A stretch of 41,637 nt of DNA. Source: CAYSWH01 sp964434775. Its GTDB lineage: Bacteria; Patescibacteriota; JACMRA01. How positions within the stretch are numbered: position 1 is the stretch's first letter; every line of letters starts with the position of its first letter. Below the pieces are notes generated by a model that was given only the letters and a program-made list of their open reading frames with translations, had not been told where the DNA came from and searched no databases. Shown in pieces: positions 16,651 through 24,928 of this stretch. The DNA is taken from positions 1-41,637 of the forward strand of contig CAYSWH010000012.1 in NCBI GenBank assembly GCA_964434775.1, read 5' to 3'. The translations under genes and the position numbers were made by a program.

Positions 16651-17209
16651 ATGTCAGAATTATTTATTCCGGTTATTCAAGGAACGAGCAGACCAAAAAG
16701 TCAATCAATCATGGTTTCCGAGCTTATCTTCCAGGTCGGAAATGAAATAAAAGAAATAGACACCATTTTGCTCAAGCCGGAAGATTTTAACCTCCCTTTT
16801 GACGGAAACGATCAAGAAAATATTGATTCGGAATATTCCAAACTCACTTCCCGGGCAGACGGTTTTTTTTATTGTTGTTCCTGAGTATAATCACTCTTTT
16901 CCGGGTACTTTGAAAAGACTTCTCGATAGTGAATTGCAAAATTACAATCACAAAGCTGTGGCCTTTGCCGGAGTTTCTGCCGGTCCGTGGGGAGGAACCA
17001 GAGCTGTAGAATCACTTGTTAACGTAGTTAGAGAGCTTGGGTTGGCAGCTACTCATGCCGATGCGAATTTTCCAACTGTTCAGAATCTTTTTGATGAAAA
17101 AGGAAACCTAATTGATGATAAGTATGTCTCCAGAGTACAAAAATCATTTAGAGAACTGATTTGGATGTCCAAAGCTCTCAAGTGGGGTAGGGAAAACTTA
17201 GAAAAATAG
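16651..17209 (+). pseudogene. NADPH-dependent FMN reductase, frameshifted at a T8 run
   Basis: Flavodoxin-fold NAD(P)H:FMN reductase. The first frame (16651-16884) has the FMN phosphate-binding GTSRPKSQS motif and stops after GFFYCCS. The continuation lies in the +1 frame, with the second family signature VPEYNHSFPGTLKRLLD and AGVSAGPWGG. Reading the eight T's at 16863-16870 as seven joins the two halves as GFFIVVPEYNH, giving a normal 185-aa protein with no other damage. So this is a sequencing or assembly error, a very recent mutation, or a gene rescued by slippage on the U run. A strong promoter lies upstream. Substrates would be flavin and a quinone, azo or metal acceptor. Confidence 0.85.
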
Positions 17210-17311
17210 CTGCATTATTCAAGGGTTAGATTTTCTGTAATAAATTTTAATTGAAACTCAAATCCGAAAATCGGAGGGTCTTACATTTAGTAATAGGTCT
17301 TCTTAAAAGGA

Positions 17312-18214
17312 CTAATTAAAAAAGAGTAAGGTTAGTAAAAAAATATTTAAAGGAAGAGCCAATAAAAGACTAAAGTTTTTTAGTTTGGAGAAATCTGCCG
17401 CTGATTGGTTTCCCCAGACTTGTATAACCCAGTGCAAAAAATATATACTGCCGGGTGTGGTAATAAAAAGATAAGTCGCCGCTGCAATCGGGCTGATAAG
17501 TAAATACAGAAAAATAAAGTAATTTGTAGAGTATACTATTGATAAAGCAAAGGAGAAAATAAAGGTTCCTTTGATGCCCAAAACTCTGCTTATTGTAAGG
17601 TCACCTCTTTCTTGGTCCTCTTTGTGTTGATATACTTGACTTAACGGGTAGGTAGCCCAAATAGAGAGTGTCATTATCAAACCTCCCCAGAGGATTGTAG
17701 GATTTTGTAATAAACTTTTCAGATTTTGATCATCGAGTGCGTACAAGGAAAAAAAATATACAACAAAACCTTGGAATATACCCACCAGGAACCAACTAGA
17801 ATAAGGTCTTTTTTTAATTCTAAATGACGGATGGCTGTAAAGCATCGAAAGAATTGTAGTAATCAAAACGGCAATTCCTATTGTAAAATCAAGCAGAAAT
17901 CCGCCGATTATGGAAACAACTTCCAATATAAGAGACACAATCAGAAGGTTTCGGTTAACTTTTGGAGGCTTCTTTAACATGCCAATGCTTTTTGTATCTC
18001 TGTCGTAGTATGAATTAAAGCCGTTACTAGCTGGATAGGCTAATAGATGTATAATTACAAACAAGTAAAAAAATTTGTCCGACTCCAAGTTTTCAACTAA
18101 AATGGCTGAAAAGAAAAAGACCGGAGAAAGCAATAAAGAAAAGGGTATTCGTAAATGTAAGATAACAGACTTAAGATTGTTCATTTGTTCATCATTTTTT
18201 ATATTGACTATCAT
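17312..18214 (-). CDS. UbiA-family prenyltransferase
   Basis: Integral membrane aromatic prenyltransferase with about eight helices. The two Asp-rich magnesium/diphosphate motifs are seen: NGFNSYYDRDTKSIG (N-x-x-x-D-x-x-x-D type) and YQHKEDQERGDLTISRVLG. The family transfers a prenyl chain to a quinone or heme precursor, or a sugar. No quinone pathway is visible nearby, so the acceptor is unknown. The frame can be extended upstream to a TTG at 18277, but that extension encodes the stem of an intrinsic terminator (18246-18275), so I place the start at ATG 18214 (300 aa); ATG 18184 is the alternative. Confidence 0.88.
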   Translation of the reverse strand: MIVNIKNDEQMNNLKSVILHLRIPFSLLLSPVFFFSAILVENLESDKFFYLFVIIHLLAYPASNGFNSYYDRDTKSIGMLKKPPKVNRNLLIVSLILEVVSIIGGFLLDFTIGIAVLITTILSMLYSHPSFRIKKRPYSSWFLVGIFQGFVVYFFSLYALDDQNLKSLLQNPTILWGGLIMTLSIWATYPLSQVYQHKEDQERGDLTISRVLGIKGTFIFSFALSIVYSTNYFIFLYLLISPIAAATYLFITTPGSIYFLHWVIQVWGNQSAADFSKLKNFSLLLALPLNIFLLTLLFFN

Positions 18215-18245
18215 GAATATTATAAAATTATTCCTATTATTGTTT

Positions 18246-18275
18246 TTCAAAAAAGAACCTGCCTTTCGGCAGGTC
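18246..18275 (-). terminator. Minus-strand intrinsic terminator upstream of ubiA-like gene
   Basis: ACCTGCC (18257-18263), loop TTTC, GGCAGGT (18268-18274). On the minus strand the hairpin GACCTGCCGAAAGGCAGGTTC is followed by TTTTTTG, a textbook terminator. It points toward the UbiA-like gene and no minus-strand protein gene lies before it, so it ends a non-coding transcript or acts as a leader attenuator. Confidence 0.8.
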
Positions 18276-18410
18276 AATTTACTACGGGTTTGTACCCGGA
18301 TTCAACCAGAAACTCAAGCAGTAATATTAACAACACATCCTTTGTCTAGCTAGTACAGAGGTTTCTATTGCTTCTTACTGTATGTAACGCTGCTTGAATA
18401 AAATTCAGAA
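18250..18410 (-). ncRNA. Candidate structured RNA or attenuator leader
   Basis: The gap between the divergent UbiA-like and pfkA genes has nested pairings. TCAAGCAG (18314-18321) pairs with CTGCTTGA (18390-18397), enclosing CCTTTGT/ACAGAGG (near 18339-18361). Next on the minus strand comes CGGGT-ACAA-ACCCG (near 18284-18299) and then the terminator at 18246-18275. The terminator has its T tract only on the minus strand, which sets the direction. The fold does not match tRNA, SRP RNA, 6S or tmRNA as far as I can tell. It may be a free small RNA of about 160 bases or a riboswitch/attenuator leader for the prenyltransferase gene. Confidence 0.5.
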
Positions 18411-18439
18411 TAAAAATAAATGGTTAATCTTTGTCAAGT

Positions 18440-18445
18440 TATAAT
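18440..18445 (+). promoter_or_regulatory. Candidate -10 box of pfkA
   Basis: A perfect TATAAT lies 63 bases before the chosen pfkA ATG. No good -35 is seen at the right spacing. Because it lies after a TTG at 18431 that could also open the frame, it supports the downstream start at 18509. Confidence 0.4.
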
Positions 18446-18508
18446 TTGACGAAGCTCGAAGATATATCTAAACTAAATTATATTATAAATAAGTGGTTTT
18501 CAAGAACT

Positions 18509-19585
18509 ATGTACAAGAAAGTAGGGATTATAAATAGCGGAGGAGATTGTCCGGGACTAAATACCGTAATTGATGCGGTGGTGAAGGCTTTGCACGAGGA
18601 TTATGAAATCCTGGGTTTTTATAAGGGTTTTGAAGGATTGTTGGCTGAGAATTATATTACACTTACACCGGAAATTACTACTCCCTATAAGTTTCGAGGA
18701 GGTACTTTTCTTAAAAGTGTAAATAAAGGAAATTTTGCGGCCAAATTTGCTCACGGTCAGATTCAGGAAATTGAACAAGATGTCATAAAAAAAACCATTT
18801 CTAATTATAATAAGTTGGCTCTGGAAGGGTTAATTGTTCTTGGTGGTGACGGTACAATGGCTGTAGTTCATCAGCTTGAAAAGTACGGAATTAAATGTAT
18901 AGGCGTGCCCAAGAGTATAGATAATGATTTGCAAGGAACAGACTACACTTTTGGTTTTCAAACGGCTGTAGATATTGCTACCGAGGCCTTGGATCGACTG
19001 GAAACCACGGCATTTAGTCATGATCGGGTAATGATACTTGAAGTTATGGGAAGGAACGCCGGATGGATAGGTCTTCATAGCGGTCTAGCAGGAGGTGCTA
19101 ATATTATATTGATTCCGGAAATACCTTTTTATTGGAAAAAGATAAAAGAGTATATTTTGAAGCGGAGCAGTCTTGGAAAGCATAACACCTTGATTGTAAT
19201 TTCTGAAGGAGCATATGAAGCCGAAGGTGAGGTTGTAACAAAAGAAAATTCCGGGGAATCAAGTGAAAATATTTTGGGAGGTATTGGAGAAAAATTGGAA
19301 AAATACTTAAACCTGGAGCCGGCAATTGAAGCTCGCTCTACTACTTTAGGGCATATCCAAAGAGGAGGCAGTCCCTGTAGCTTTGATAGAATTTTGAGTA
19401 GAGCTCTAGGTTGTTATGCAGCTGATCTTTTTCGCAAAAGGGAGTTTGGAAAAATGGTTTCTTACAGCCAAGGTGAGTTTAAACACCTTGATATAGTTCA
19501 GTGTGCCTCAAAAATCAAAAAAGTAGATCCTTTAGGCTCTCACGTGCAAACTGCCAGGAAAATGGGTATCTCCTTTGGAGATTGA
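18509..19585 (+). CDS. pfkA: 6-phosphofructokinase
   Basis: Phosphorylates fructose 6-phosphate to fructose 1,6-bisphosphate. 358 aa from ATG 18509, which gives the usual family start (MYKKVGIINSGGDCPGLN); a TTG 26 codons upstream would add an atypical extension containing a -10 box. Motifs: GGDCPG nucleotide loop, GGDGT, PKSIDNDLQGTD with the catalytic Asp, MGRNAGWIGL and GHIQRGGSP. The Gly in GGDGT favours ATP as donor, while Lys in PKSIDND is more often seen in pyrophosphate-type and actinobacterial enzymes, so the donor is not certain. It ends in TGA, converging with the next gene. Confidence 0.95.
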   Translation: MYKKVGIINSGGDCPGLNTVIDAVVKALHEDYEILGFYKGFEGLLAENYITLTPEITTPYKFRGGTFLKSVNKGNFAAKFAHGQIQEIEQDVIKKTISNYNKLALEGLIVLGGDGTMAVVHQLEKYGIKCIGVPKSIDNDLQGTDYTFGFQTAVDIATEALDRLETTAFSHDRVMILEVMGRNAGWIGLHSGLAGGANIILIPEIPFYWKKIKEYILKRSSLGKHNTLIVISEGAYEAEGEVVTKENSGESSENILGGIGEKLEKYLNLEPAIEARSTTLGHIQRGGSPCSFDRILSRALGCYAADLFRKREFGKMVSYSQGEFKHLDIVQCASKIKKVDPLGSHVQTARKMGISFGD

Positions 19586-19596
19586 TCTAGGTACCT

Positions 19597-21303
19597 TTAT
19601 AATGCGACTTTTCCTCCATTAATAAAAGAGCCGATTAATTTTGTAGGTAAGGGGTTTTCTTGTGATTTTGAGTAGTCTTGAATGCTTCGGCCGCGAATTT
19701 TTCTGGCTTCGGCTTGATAGGTTGGTTCGTTGGGTGTATAGTTTATTGGAATTGTCTTTTTGCGTGCAGAATTAATTGCCTCTTCCATCGTATAATTTTC
19801 TGCCGGATCAAATTCTTCCGTTTCGGACTCAAAAAGCGGATTACTTTCAAAAACTCTTGTGTCTTGTTTCTGTTTCAAAGGTCTTTGAGTTTTGACTGTA
19901 CTCGGTGTATTTCTAATACTTTTACCTTTTCTGTAATACCGCCTATCCTTGGTAGCTGCTACCGGTTTATGTTTTATCTCCTTCTGCTTATTCTGATTAT
20001 ATAGATTGTCTGAATTCTGAAAGGATTCTTCAATCATCTCCTCCTCTTCAAAAGGTGCTTCATTTAATTCTTGATCTTCTTCTTCATCAGGTTCTAAAGC
20101 TGATTGATTCTCCCAAAAAGTCAAGTTTGCTTCTGATAAACTTTGCCTGGATTGAGGTTGAAAAGAATGATTTTGTCGGTTGAGAGAAACAATTATTGTC
20201 GCGTCGTCACCTGCTTTGGCTAGGTCTAAAAGCCAATACGCAATAAACCTGGACTGTATTGAAAAATTTTGAGGATACCTTTGTCTAGCTTGAGCTAGAA
20301 TGCCTTGAAATTGTTTAGCGGGGATTTTATTTAATGCGTCCGAAGTGAGAATATGCAGGCATCCCGGATAAGTATCCTGGACAGTAATTGAAGGTAGAAG
20401 TTCTTGATTTAAACCCTGGTTTTGAATTATTTTTATTTCTTGGTTAATAAAGTAACTAAATCGGTGAGCTGTTTCAGCGGCCATCTTGGGAGTGACCTGA
20501 TGGGCCTTTATTTTGAGATCAAACTTGGGTTTTTTCCTAAGTTTTTTGTAAAGTTTATCTGAGTGAGTAAGGTTTGGATCTTTGCTTGGATAATTTAGCG
20601 AGTTAAGTATAGTTTGAAAGCAGTCCGGATCAGACTTGATTAAGGTTTCATAATAACTTATTATTTCTTGAGTTAGTTGTTTTTGATTGCTGCCGATATG
20701 AAAAAAAATATCTTCCAAATCCTTTTTGATATATGGAGGAAAGAAGTTTAAAAAACCTATTCCCAGGCCATCTGTAAGCTCCAGGTAGCTACTTCCGTCA
20801 TAAAACTTTTTTTCCAAGATACTGAGTGCATTACCAATTGTACCGGTAACAATTTTTCCCGGAATTTCCAAGGAAAGAGTCATTGTGGTTTTGAAGCCCG
20901 GGGTCAGATGATGCTGTACCCATAGAAATGCCTTAGTGACATATGCTGAAGCTATTTCAGTAGTTTTGGGTAGTGGGTGTTTGGCTACAAAGTCAGCCAA
21001 CAGCTCTTTAGCTTCAATGGCTCCTTGGCCGTTATCCTGAGGTGTACCATCAAAAACAGCCTTGATCTTTATTTTATCTTGTGGGTATTCCCAAAGAACA
21101 AATGCATCATGGTTGATTTTGCCGGCCTGGCCGTTTTTTTGTGCACCTCCCGAGATCGCAAAAGTTCCGTCTCCATGACTGGGCTTATCAAAAGCTCTCT
21201 TAGGTAACTCCGGCTCTTGATTTGGCACAGGTCTAGACCATTCCTGTTCAAAAGAATCATTTTCTTCTTGCTTGAGAAAAGGGAGGTTATCTAAAAGCCA
21301 CAT
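19597..21303 (-). CDS. Divergent PP2C-like phosphatase with acidic/basic tail
   Basis: 568 aa. Residues about 45-395 fit a PPM/PP2C fold: KINHDAF (metal Asp region), AVFDGTPQDNGQGA (the DG motif), TMTLSLE, an LTDG strand, LHILTSDAL (where SDG is usual) and a closing AGDDATIIVSL (D-N usually). Metal-binding Asp residues are thus mostly kept, with two substitutions beside them. Residues about 400-568 form a low-complexity tail, first acidic (EPDEEEDQELNEAPFEEEE) then basic. A Ser/Thr phosphatase role is likely but unproven; no kinase gene is nearby. It could instead be a pseudophosphatase. ATG start, 11 bases from the end of pfkA. Confidence 0.7.
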   Translation of the reverse strand: MWLLDNLPFLKQEENDSFEQEWSRPVPNQEPELPKRAFDKPSHGDGTFAISGGAQKNGQAGKINHDAFVLWEYPQDKIKIKAVFDGTPQDNGQGAIEAKELLADFVAKHPLPKTTEIASAYVTKAFLWVQHHLTPGFKTTMTLSLEIPGKIVTGTIGNALSILEKKFYDGSSYLELTDGLGIGFLNFFPPYIKKDLEDIFFHIGSNQKQLTQEIISYYETLIKSDPDCFQTILNSLNYPSKDPNLTHSDKLYKKLRKKPKFDLKIKAHQVTPKMAAETAHRFSYFINQEIKIIQNQGLNQELLPSITVQDTYPGCLHILTSDALNKIPAKQFQGILAQARQRYPQNFSIQSRFIAYWLLDLAKAGDDATIIVSLNRQNHSFQPQSRQSLSEANLTFWENQSALEPDEEEDQELNEAPFEEEEMIEESFQNSDNLYNQNKQKEIKHKPVAATKDRRYYRKGKSIRNTPSTVKTQRPLKQKQDTRVFESNPLFESETEEFDPAENYTMEEAINSARKKTIPINYTPNEPTYQAEARKIRGRSIQDYSKSQENPLPTKLIGSFINGGKVAL

Positions 21304-21386
21304 GAAACAAGCTATTTGTTTTTGTTTTATCTAAATTTAGTATATTACACCTTTTGTTTTTTTACAAATTGTTGTGATATATACAA

Positions 21387-21714
21387 TTAATTTTCTCTTT
21401 TGAGGTTAACTTGTGAGGTAATTTTGTATCTTCCGTCTGGAAAGAATTGAATTTGTATTGCTCCATCATTTAAACCTCCAAACGGCAAGGCATATCCTCT
21501 ATAATCTGAACCTTGGGTCGAGCCGCCAATTAAAAGCGTTTGATTACGAATATTACTTACTGGCTGTGATTCATATGATGCATCAGCTCCCCTTACTGTG
21601 ATTTTATTATTTTTGATCAGTATTTCAAGGTCTGTTCCCGGAAGTTCAAATTTATTATTTATATTTATAGTCTTATTCGCTATTTTACAGCAAAAAATAT
21701 TGCATTTTATTCAT
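21387..21714 (-). pseudogene. Small unknown gene interrupted at a 6-base homopolymer
   Basis: A long uninterrupted reading frame ends at TAA (21387-21389) but has no start codon in that frame. ATG 21714, overlapping the stop of the upstream gene by 8 bases, opens another frame that hits a stop after nine codons. Dropping one T from the minus-strand TTTTTT run (21692-21697) joins them into a 108-aa protein: MNKMQYFCCK, then a beta-rich body with KFELPGTDLEILI, GGSTQGSDYRGYALPFGG and FFPDGRYKITS. The body looks like a real secreted or structural beta protein; I recognise no family. It is either an assembly error, a fresh mutation, or a gene using slippage on the U run. It is coupled to the upstream 156-aa gene. 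Confidence 0.65.
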
Positions 21715-22177
21715 TTTCTACAATCCTGGTACTGATAGCTTGAGCGTTCTTGATAATCGCCGGGAGGTATTTGAACCTAACGTCATTAGAAGGTAGGCTG
21801 ACGGTAACTTCATTATTTAAATCCCAAGAAATATCGACGTTGGCATATTCTCTCCTACTTGGTTTGATTCCAATGTGATGAAGAGTGTGGTTGTGAATTT
21901 TGTGGTTAAAGGAGGAAATTGATTTTTTTTGCTCGTCTTGTTCCTGATGAAATTCTATAATCCTGGTAAAATAACCTCCTTCACTTACGCCTCGAAAGTT
22001 TATTCTTAGAATATAGTCGGTCTCCAAGAAATGAATTATAAAAGGAGTTGGCATCAGTCTATCAATCTTCTCACCGGGATGAAGACAAGCTGAAAATCGT
22101 TGCATAACTTCTCTAGGAGGGGTTTCCACCGGAAACTTACGTTTGAGATAGAGAATACCCGGGTATTTGCTGGTCAT
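21707..22177 (-). CDS. Unknown 156-aa soluble protein
   Basis: Mixed alpha/beta protein with no signal or membrane helix. Visible pieces: KYPGILYLKRKFPVETPP, a TDYILRINFRG strand pair, a His-rich stretch (HKIHNHTLHHIGIKPS) and a VTVSLPSND strand. The His cluster could bind metal but no known motif is met. It starts with ATG in an A/T-rich context. Its stop overlaps the start of the following broken gene, suggesting translational coupling and a shared function. Family not recognised. Confidence 0.65.
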   Translation of the reverse strand: MTSKYPGILYLKRKFPVETPPREVMQRFSACLHPGEKIDRLMPTPFIIHFLETDYILRINFRGVSEGGYFTRIIEFHQEQDEQKKSISSFNHKIHNHTLHHIGIKPSRREYANVDISWDLNNEVTVSLPSNDVRFKYLPAIIKNAQAISTRIVENE

Positions 22178-22261
22178 AATGAATTTTATTTATATGTTTA
22201 TAATTTTTTTGTTTTATTTTACCTCTAGTATAACTCAATAATTTCGAGCTGGCAAGGTGAG

Positions 22262-22492
22262 ATAGTCGATCAGAACAAACCTATACACACTTGTCATTTG
22301 GAACTTGTAGTCATGCCAAACTTTCACTGTCACGGCGAACTTGTTTCGGAATCCAGTTTTGAATGGGATCCTGAAACAAATTCAGGATGACGGGGCGTTT
22401 TCAAGATAACAAGGTTGCAAATTCAGGATGAACGTTTGGCAAGTGACGGAGAAAAATTTGGAAATGCCTAGGTTTAAAGAGAAATTGACTAT
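22262..22492. repeat. MITE-like intergenic element, copy 2
   Basis: 231-bp element. Left end ATAGTCGATCAG...AAACCTATACAC; right end, read as reverse complement, ATAGTCAATTTC...AAACCTAGGCAT, so the ends form imperfect inverted repeats of about 27 bp. The interior contains GTCACGGCGAACTTGTTTCG, the hairpin TCCTGAAACAAATTCAGGA, a second partial copy of AATTCAGGATGA, and TTGGCAAGTGACGGAG. It ends just before the stop of the PriA-like gene. Confidence 0.85.
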
Positions 22493-22504
22493 ATTTACGG
22501 AATT

Positions 22505-23437
22505 TCAGAATAAATGTCTGGGGTTAAGTCTTACTTGTAAATTATAGTTTTCTGCGATTTCCATAATTGTGTGTCTAAGCAACTTAAACTTTGCATATTG
22601 CCTAGGGTACCTAACAAGAAGGTGGTGAGAATAAAGATTTTTCCTTCTGAGAATTCTGGCAGGATAGGGAGGGCTTATTGTGATCTCCGAAAAACAATTT
22701 TTTTCTTTTTCCAGTCTCTCTTTGACAGTTTCCTGGATTTGATAAGAGTTCTCCTTCTTTTTTTCTTGAGTGGTTAGTAAAATCAGGTTCCAAAACGGCG
22801 GAAATTTAAAAATCTGTCTATTTTCTTTCTCTTTTTTTAAAAAATCAAAAAACCATTCGTGTACGTTGATTGGATTTGGATGATCCATATTAATTTTAAT
22901 TATTTCTTGAAAAAACTGAATTTGCGGGGAGTTAGTGTCAAAGATAATTTCGGTGTTTTCACTATTCACTTTTAACATCACTTCGCTTAATGATTTAACA
23001 CTTTCCTCCAAAACCAAATAGTCCGGGCTGGCCAAAAGGTTTTGTGCTTGTATAAATATTATTTTGTCAAAAATTGAATAATCGATCGAAGGATCAAAGA
23101 TTCTGGTAGTAACTGCAATAGGAGATTTTTGAGAATCAAACTTCTCGTTTTTATCTATCCGAATAACCTGAGTCTTAAATTCTTGGTTAATTTTTTCTGC
23201 TAAATCATCAATTCCGCTGACTTTAGAATCTAGATTTCGGGAATTGCATTTAGGACACTCTTTGGGGTAGTTATAAAAGCTTTGGCAATGGTGACAGATA
23301 AGTTCCAAACGATTTTGGGTACTACGATAGGTTACTAAATTGGCATCGCAATTCTCGCACTCAAAAATATACCCGCAGTCGAGGCATTTAGTTATTTGAT
23401 ATAGTCCTTTACGGCAATGAATTAATAATGTTGACAT
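22505..23437 (-). CDS. PriA-like protein lacking the helicase motifs
   Basis: 310 aa matching only the second half of the replication-restart protein PriA. The zinc-binding region is complete: C18-x2-C21, C27-x2-C30, C48-x2-C51, C61-x2-C64. The C-terminal domain is recognisable (FPPF, ISPPYPARI, LVRYPR, VRLNPRHLF). The N-terminal DNA-binding domain and helicase lobe 1 with Walker A and DExH are absent. In lobe 2, motif V (GTQMLAKG...) reads VTTRIFDPS, and the QVAGRAGR motif VI is unrecognisable. It cannot be an ATP-driven helicase. Nothing upstream encodes the missing half. It may act as a structural primosome or SSB-binding factor, or be a remnant under relaxed selection; the intact cysteines argue for function. 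ATG start. Confidence 0.8.
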   Translation of the reverse strand: MSTLLIHCRKGLYQITKCLDCGYIFECENCDANLVTYRSTQNRLELICHHCQSFYNYPKECPKCNSRNLDSKVSGIDDLAEKINQEFKTQVIRIDKNEKFDSQKSPIAVTTRIFDPSIDYSIFDKIIFIQAQNLLASPDYLVLEESVKSLSEVMLKVNSENTEIIFDTNSPQIQFFQEIIKINMDHPNPINVHEWFFDFLKKEKENRQIFKFPPFWNLILLTTQEKKKENSYQIQETVKERLEKEKNCFSEITISPPYPARILRRKNLYSHHLLVRYPRQYAKFKLLRHTIMEIAENYNLQVRLNPRHLF

Positions 23438-23515
23438 GATACTGTAAAAATGATTACTCTAATTACTCAAAAAATACAAGTTAACAAAATTAAAAATTTG
23501 TTTTGTCGTGTTAGT

Positions 23516-23521
23516 TATAAT
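23516..23521 (+). promoter_or_regulatory. Candidate -10 box of the SIMPL-domain gene
   Basis: TATAAT in the divergent gap, about 97 bases before the ATG at 23618. No convincing -35 is visible at 16-18 bases. Weak evidence. Confidence 0.3.
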
Positions 23522-23617
23522 AGATTTTGCTTGTATAAATGAAGGTAAATAAAAACAAGAAAAAGTTCTGAAATTAATAGCTAACATTTGAAAATTGAAA
23601 ATTTTTATTCTTAAAAA

Positions 23618-24793
23618 ATGTATATGTCAAAAAAGAACACTTATAATAAACAAGACACTTCCAAAAAAAAGACAAAGAAAAAGTCAAATTTAAAGCCTGA
23701 GAGGAGAAAAAAACAGACCGCGGAAATTAACTTGAATGCCTCCGAAGAAAAAGAAAAGCATAATAATGCTCATGAGCATACTAATTTTAACGAAGAAAAG
23801 GAAGATAACAAGACTGATTCTGATAATTTTGTCGCAGACTCCGGAGATGATTTGAAAGAAGGGAAAAATAATTCCGAGAGTAGAAAAGACGATTTTCATA
23901 AAAAGAACATCGCTGACAAGCAAAGTGGTCAAAATAATCATTTGCCTGTAAATAGCCAAAACCCGCAGTCAAATGATCCGTCACAGAATAAGGCGGATTC
24001 GAACTCATCCGGTTCTTCCGTTAAGGCTTCAAGAACTGAAAATAGAGGTGGTTTTTGGAAATTCTTCGCTGTAGGTGGTTTGGGTTTGTTTACTCTTTTT
24101 AGTCTAATTTTTTTGTTTACATATGTTTCTTTGGAATCTCAAAAATCCAGAATAACTGTTTCCGGGAGTTCCAGAGAAGAAATTGTATATGATTCTGCCA
24201 GTATAAGCTTTGCGGTTCCCATTCGGGCAGAAGAAATTGAGGAAATAGAGTCACGATATAATGATAAAATCAAGGAAATAGACAATTATTTATCTGTAAA
24301 CGGAATTCCAGGGGAAAACTCGAATATTACTACCAGAGATATTGTGCAGTCAGGTGATCAATTGGAATTGCCAATAATCTTTCAAGTGACTTTTGACGAT
24401 TTAGAAAATAATCCTGAAAGAACGGATGATATTCTTTTTGGTCTAAAAGAGCTTGGGGTAGAAACTTTTGGGGATTTTGCATATGGATTTGCCGAAAAAG
24501 AAGAGGTCTGTCGCAACCTGCAGGCTGAAGCCATAAATGATGCATTAGAAAAAGGTCGGGAAATGATCCAGTCCATTGGCGGAAGTGATATTTTAGGAAA
24601 AGAAGTCACTCCTGTATCCGACTGTACTTCTCCAAACGGGATTCCGAGTACAAATTTGAATTCCGGTTCTACATTTTCAAATCCGGGTAATAGTTTTGAA
24701 AACTCAAATACGCTTCAAAAGTCATTTCCTCCGATTCTTAACAACAAACAGACTCTTTCACAGCAGGTATATCTGACAATTATCTATAGGTAA
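23618..24793 (+). CDS. Anchored SIMPL (DUF541)-domain protein
   Basis: 391 aa. Residues 1-140 are highly charged and disordered (Lys-rich, then Asp/Glu/Asn-rich), one membrane helix spans about 146-168, and the outer part carries a SIMPL/DUF541 domain: ITVSGSSREEIVYDSASISFAV, the Glu-rich helix after it, and ITTRDIVQSGDQLELPIIFQV. A Ser/Asn-rich tail ends in a beta strand (QQVYLTIIYR). The family occurs in periplasmic or surface proteins with roles in stress and signalling, but no activity is established. The long disordered N-terminus on the cytoplasmic side is unusual. ATGs at 23618 and 23624 are both possible. Confidence 0.75.
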   Translation: MYMSKKNTYNKQDTSKKKTKKKSNLKPERRKKQTAEINLNASEEKEKHNNAHEHTNFNEEKEDNKTDSDNFVADSGDDLKEGKNNSESRKDDFHKKNIADKQSGQNNHLPVNSQNPQSNDPSQNKADSNSSGSSVKASRTENRGGFWKFFAVGGLGLFTLFSLIFLFTYVSLESQKSRITVSGSSREEIVYDSASISFAVPIRAEEIEEIESRYNDKIKEIDNYLSVNGIPGENSNITTRDIVQSGDQLELPIIFQVTFDDLENNPERTDDILFGLKELGVETFGDFAYGFAEKEEVCRNLQAEAINDALEKGREMIQSIGGSDILGKEVTPVSDCTSPNGIPSTNLNSGSTFSNPGNSFENSNTLQKSFPPILNNKQTLSQQVYLTIIYR

Positions 24794-24928
24794 CCTTATA
24801 ATCCATTTTTTAATCAATTAAAAATTATCTGCTCGGTTATTAAATCTTCTCACACTTGCCAGGATCTAATTTGCATTGACTTATTTAGCTAAAATATTTA
24901 AGTTAACAAAAAATATTAATCATTTAAT

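Noticed and set aside
18215..18277. N-terminal extension of the UbiA-like protein to a TTG start
   Set aside because: The extension is encoded by the intrinsic terminator stem and T tract; ATG 18214 or 18184 gives a normal family N-terminus.
18280..18320. Possible tRNA T-arm (GGTTGAATCC on the minus strand)
   Set aside because: No matching acceptor, anticodon or D arm could be folded around it, and the GGTTCRA consensus is not met.
18431..18508. 26-residue N-terminal extension of PfkA from TTG
   Set aside because: It contains a TATAAT box and precedes the conserved family start MxKKVGxxxSGGDxPG.
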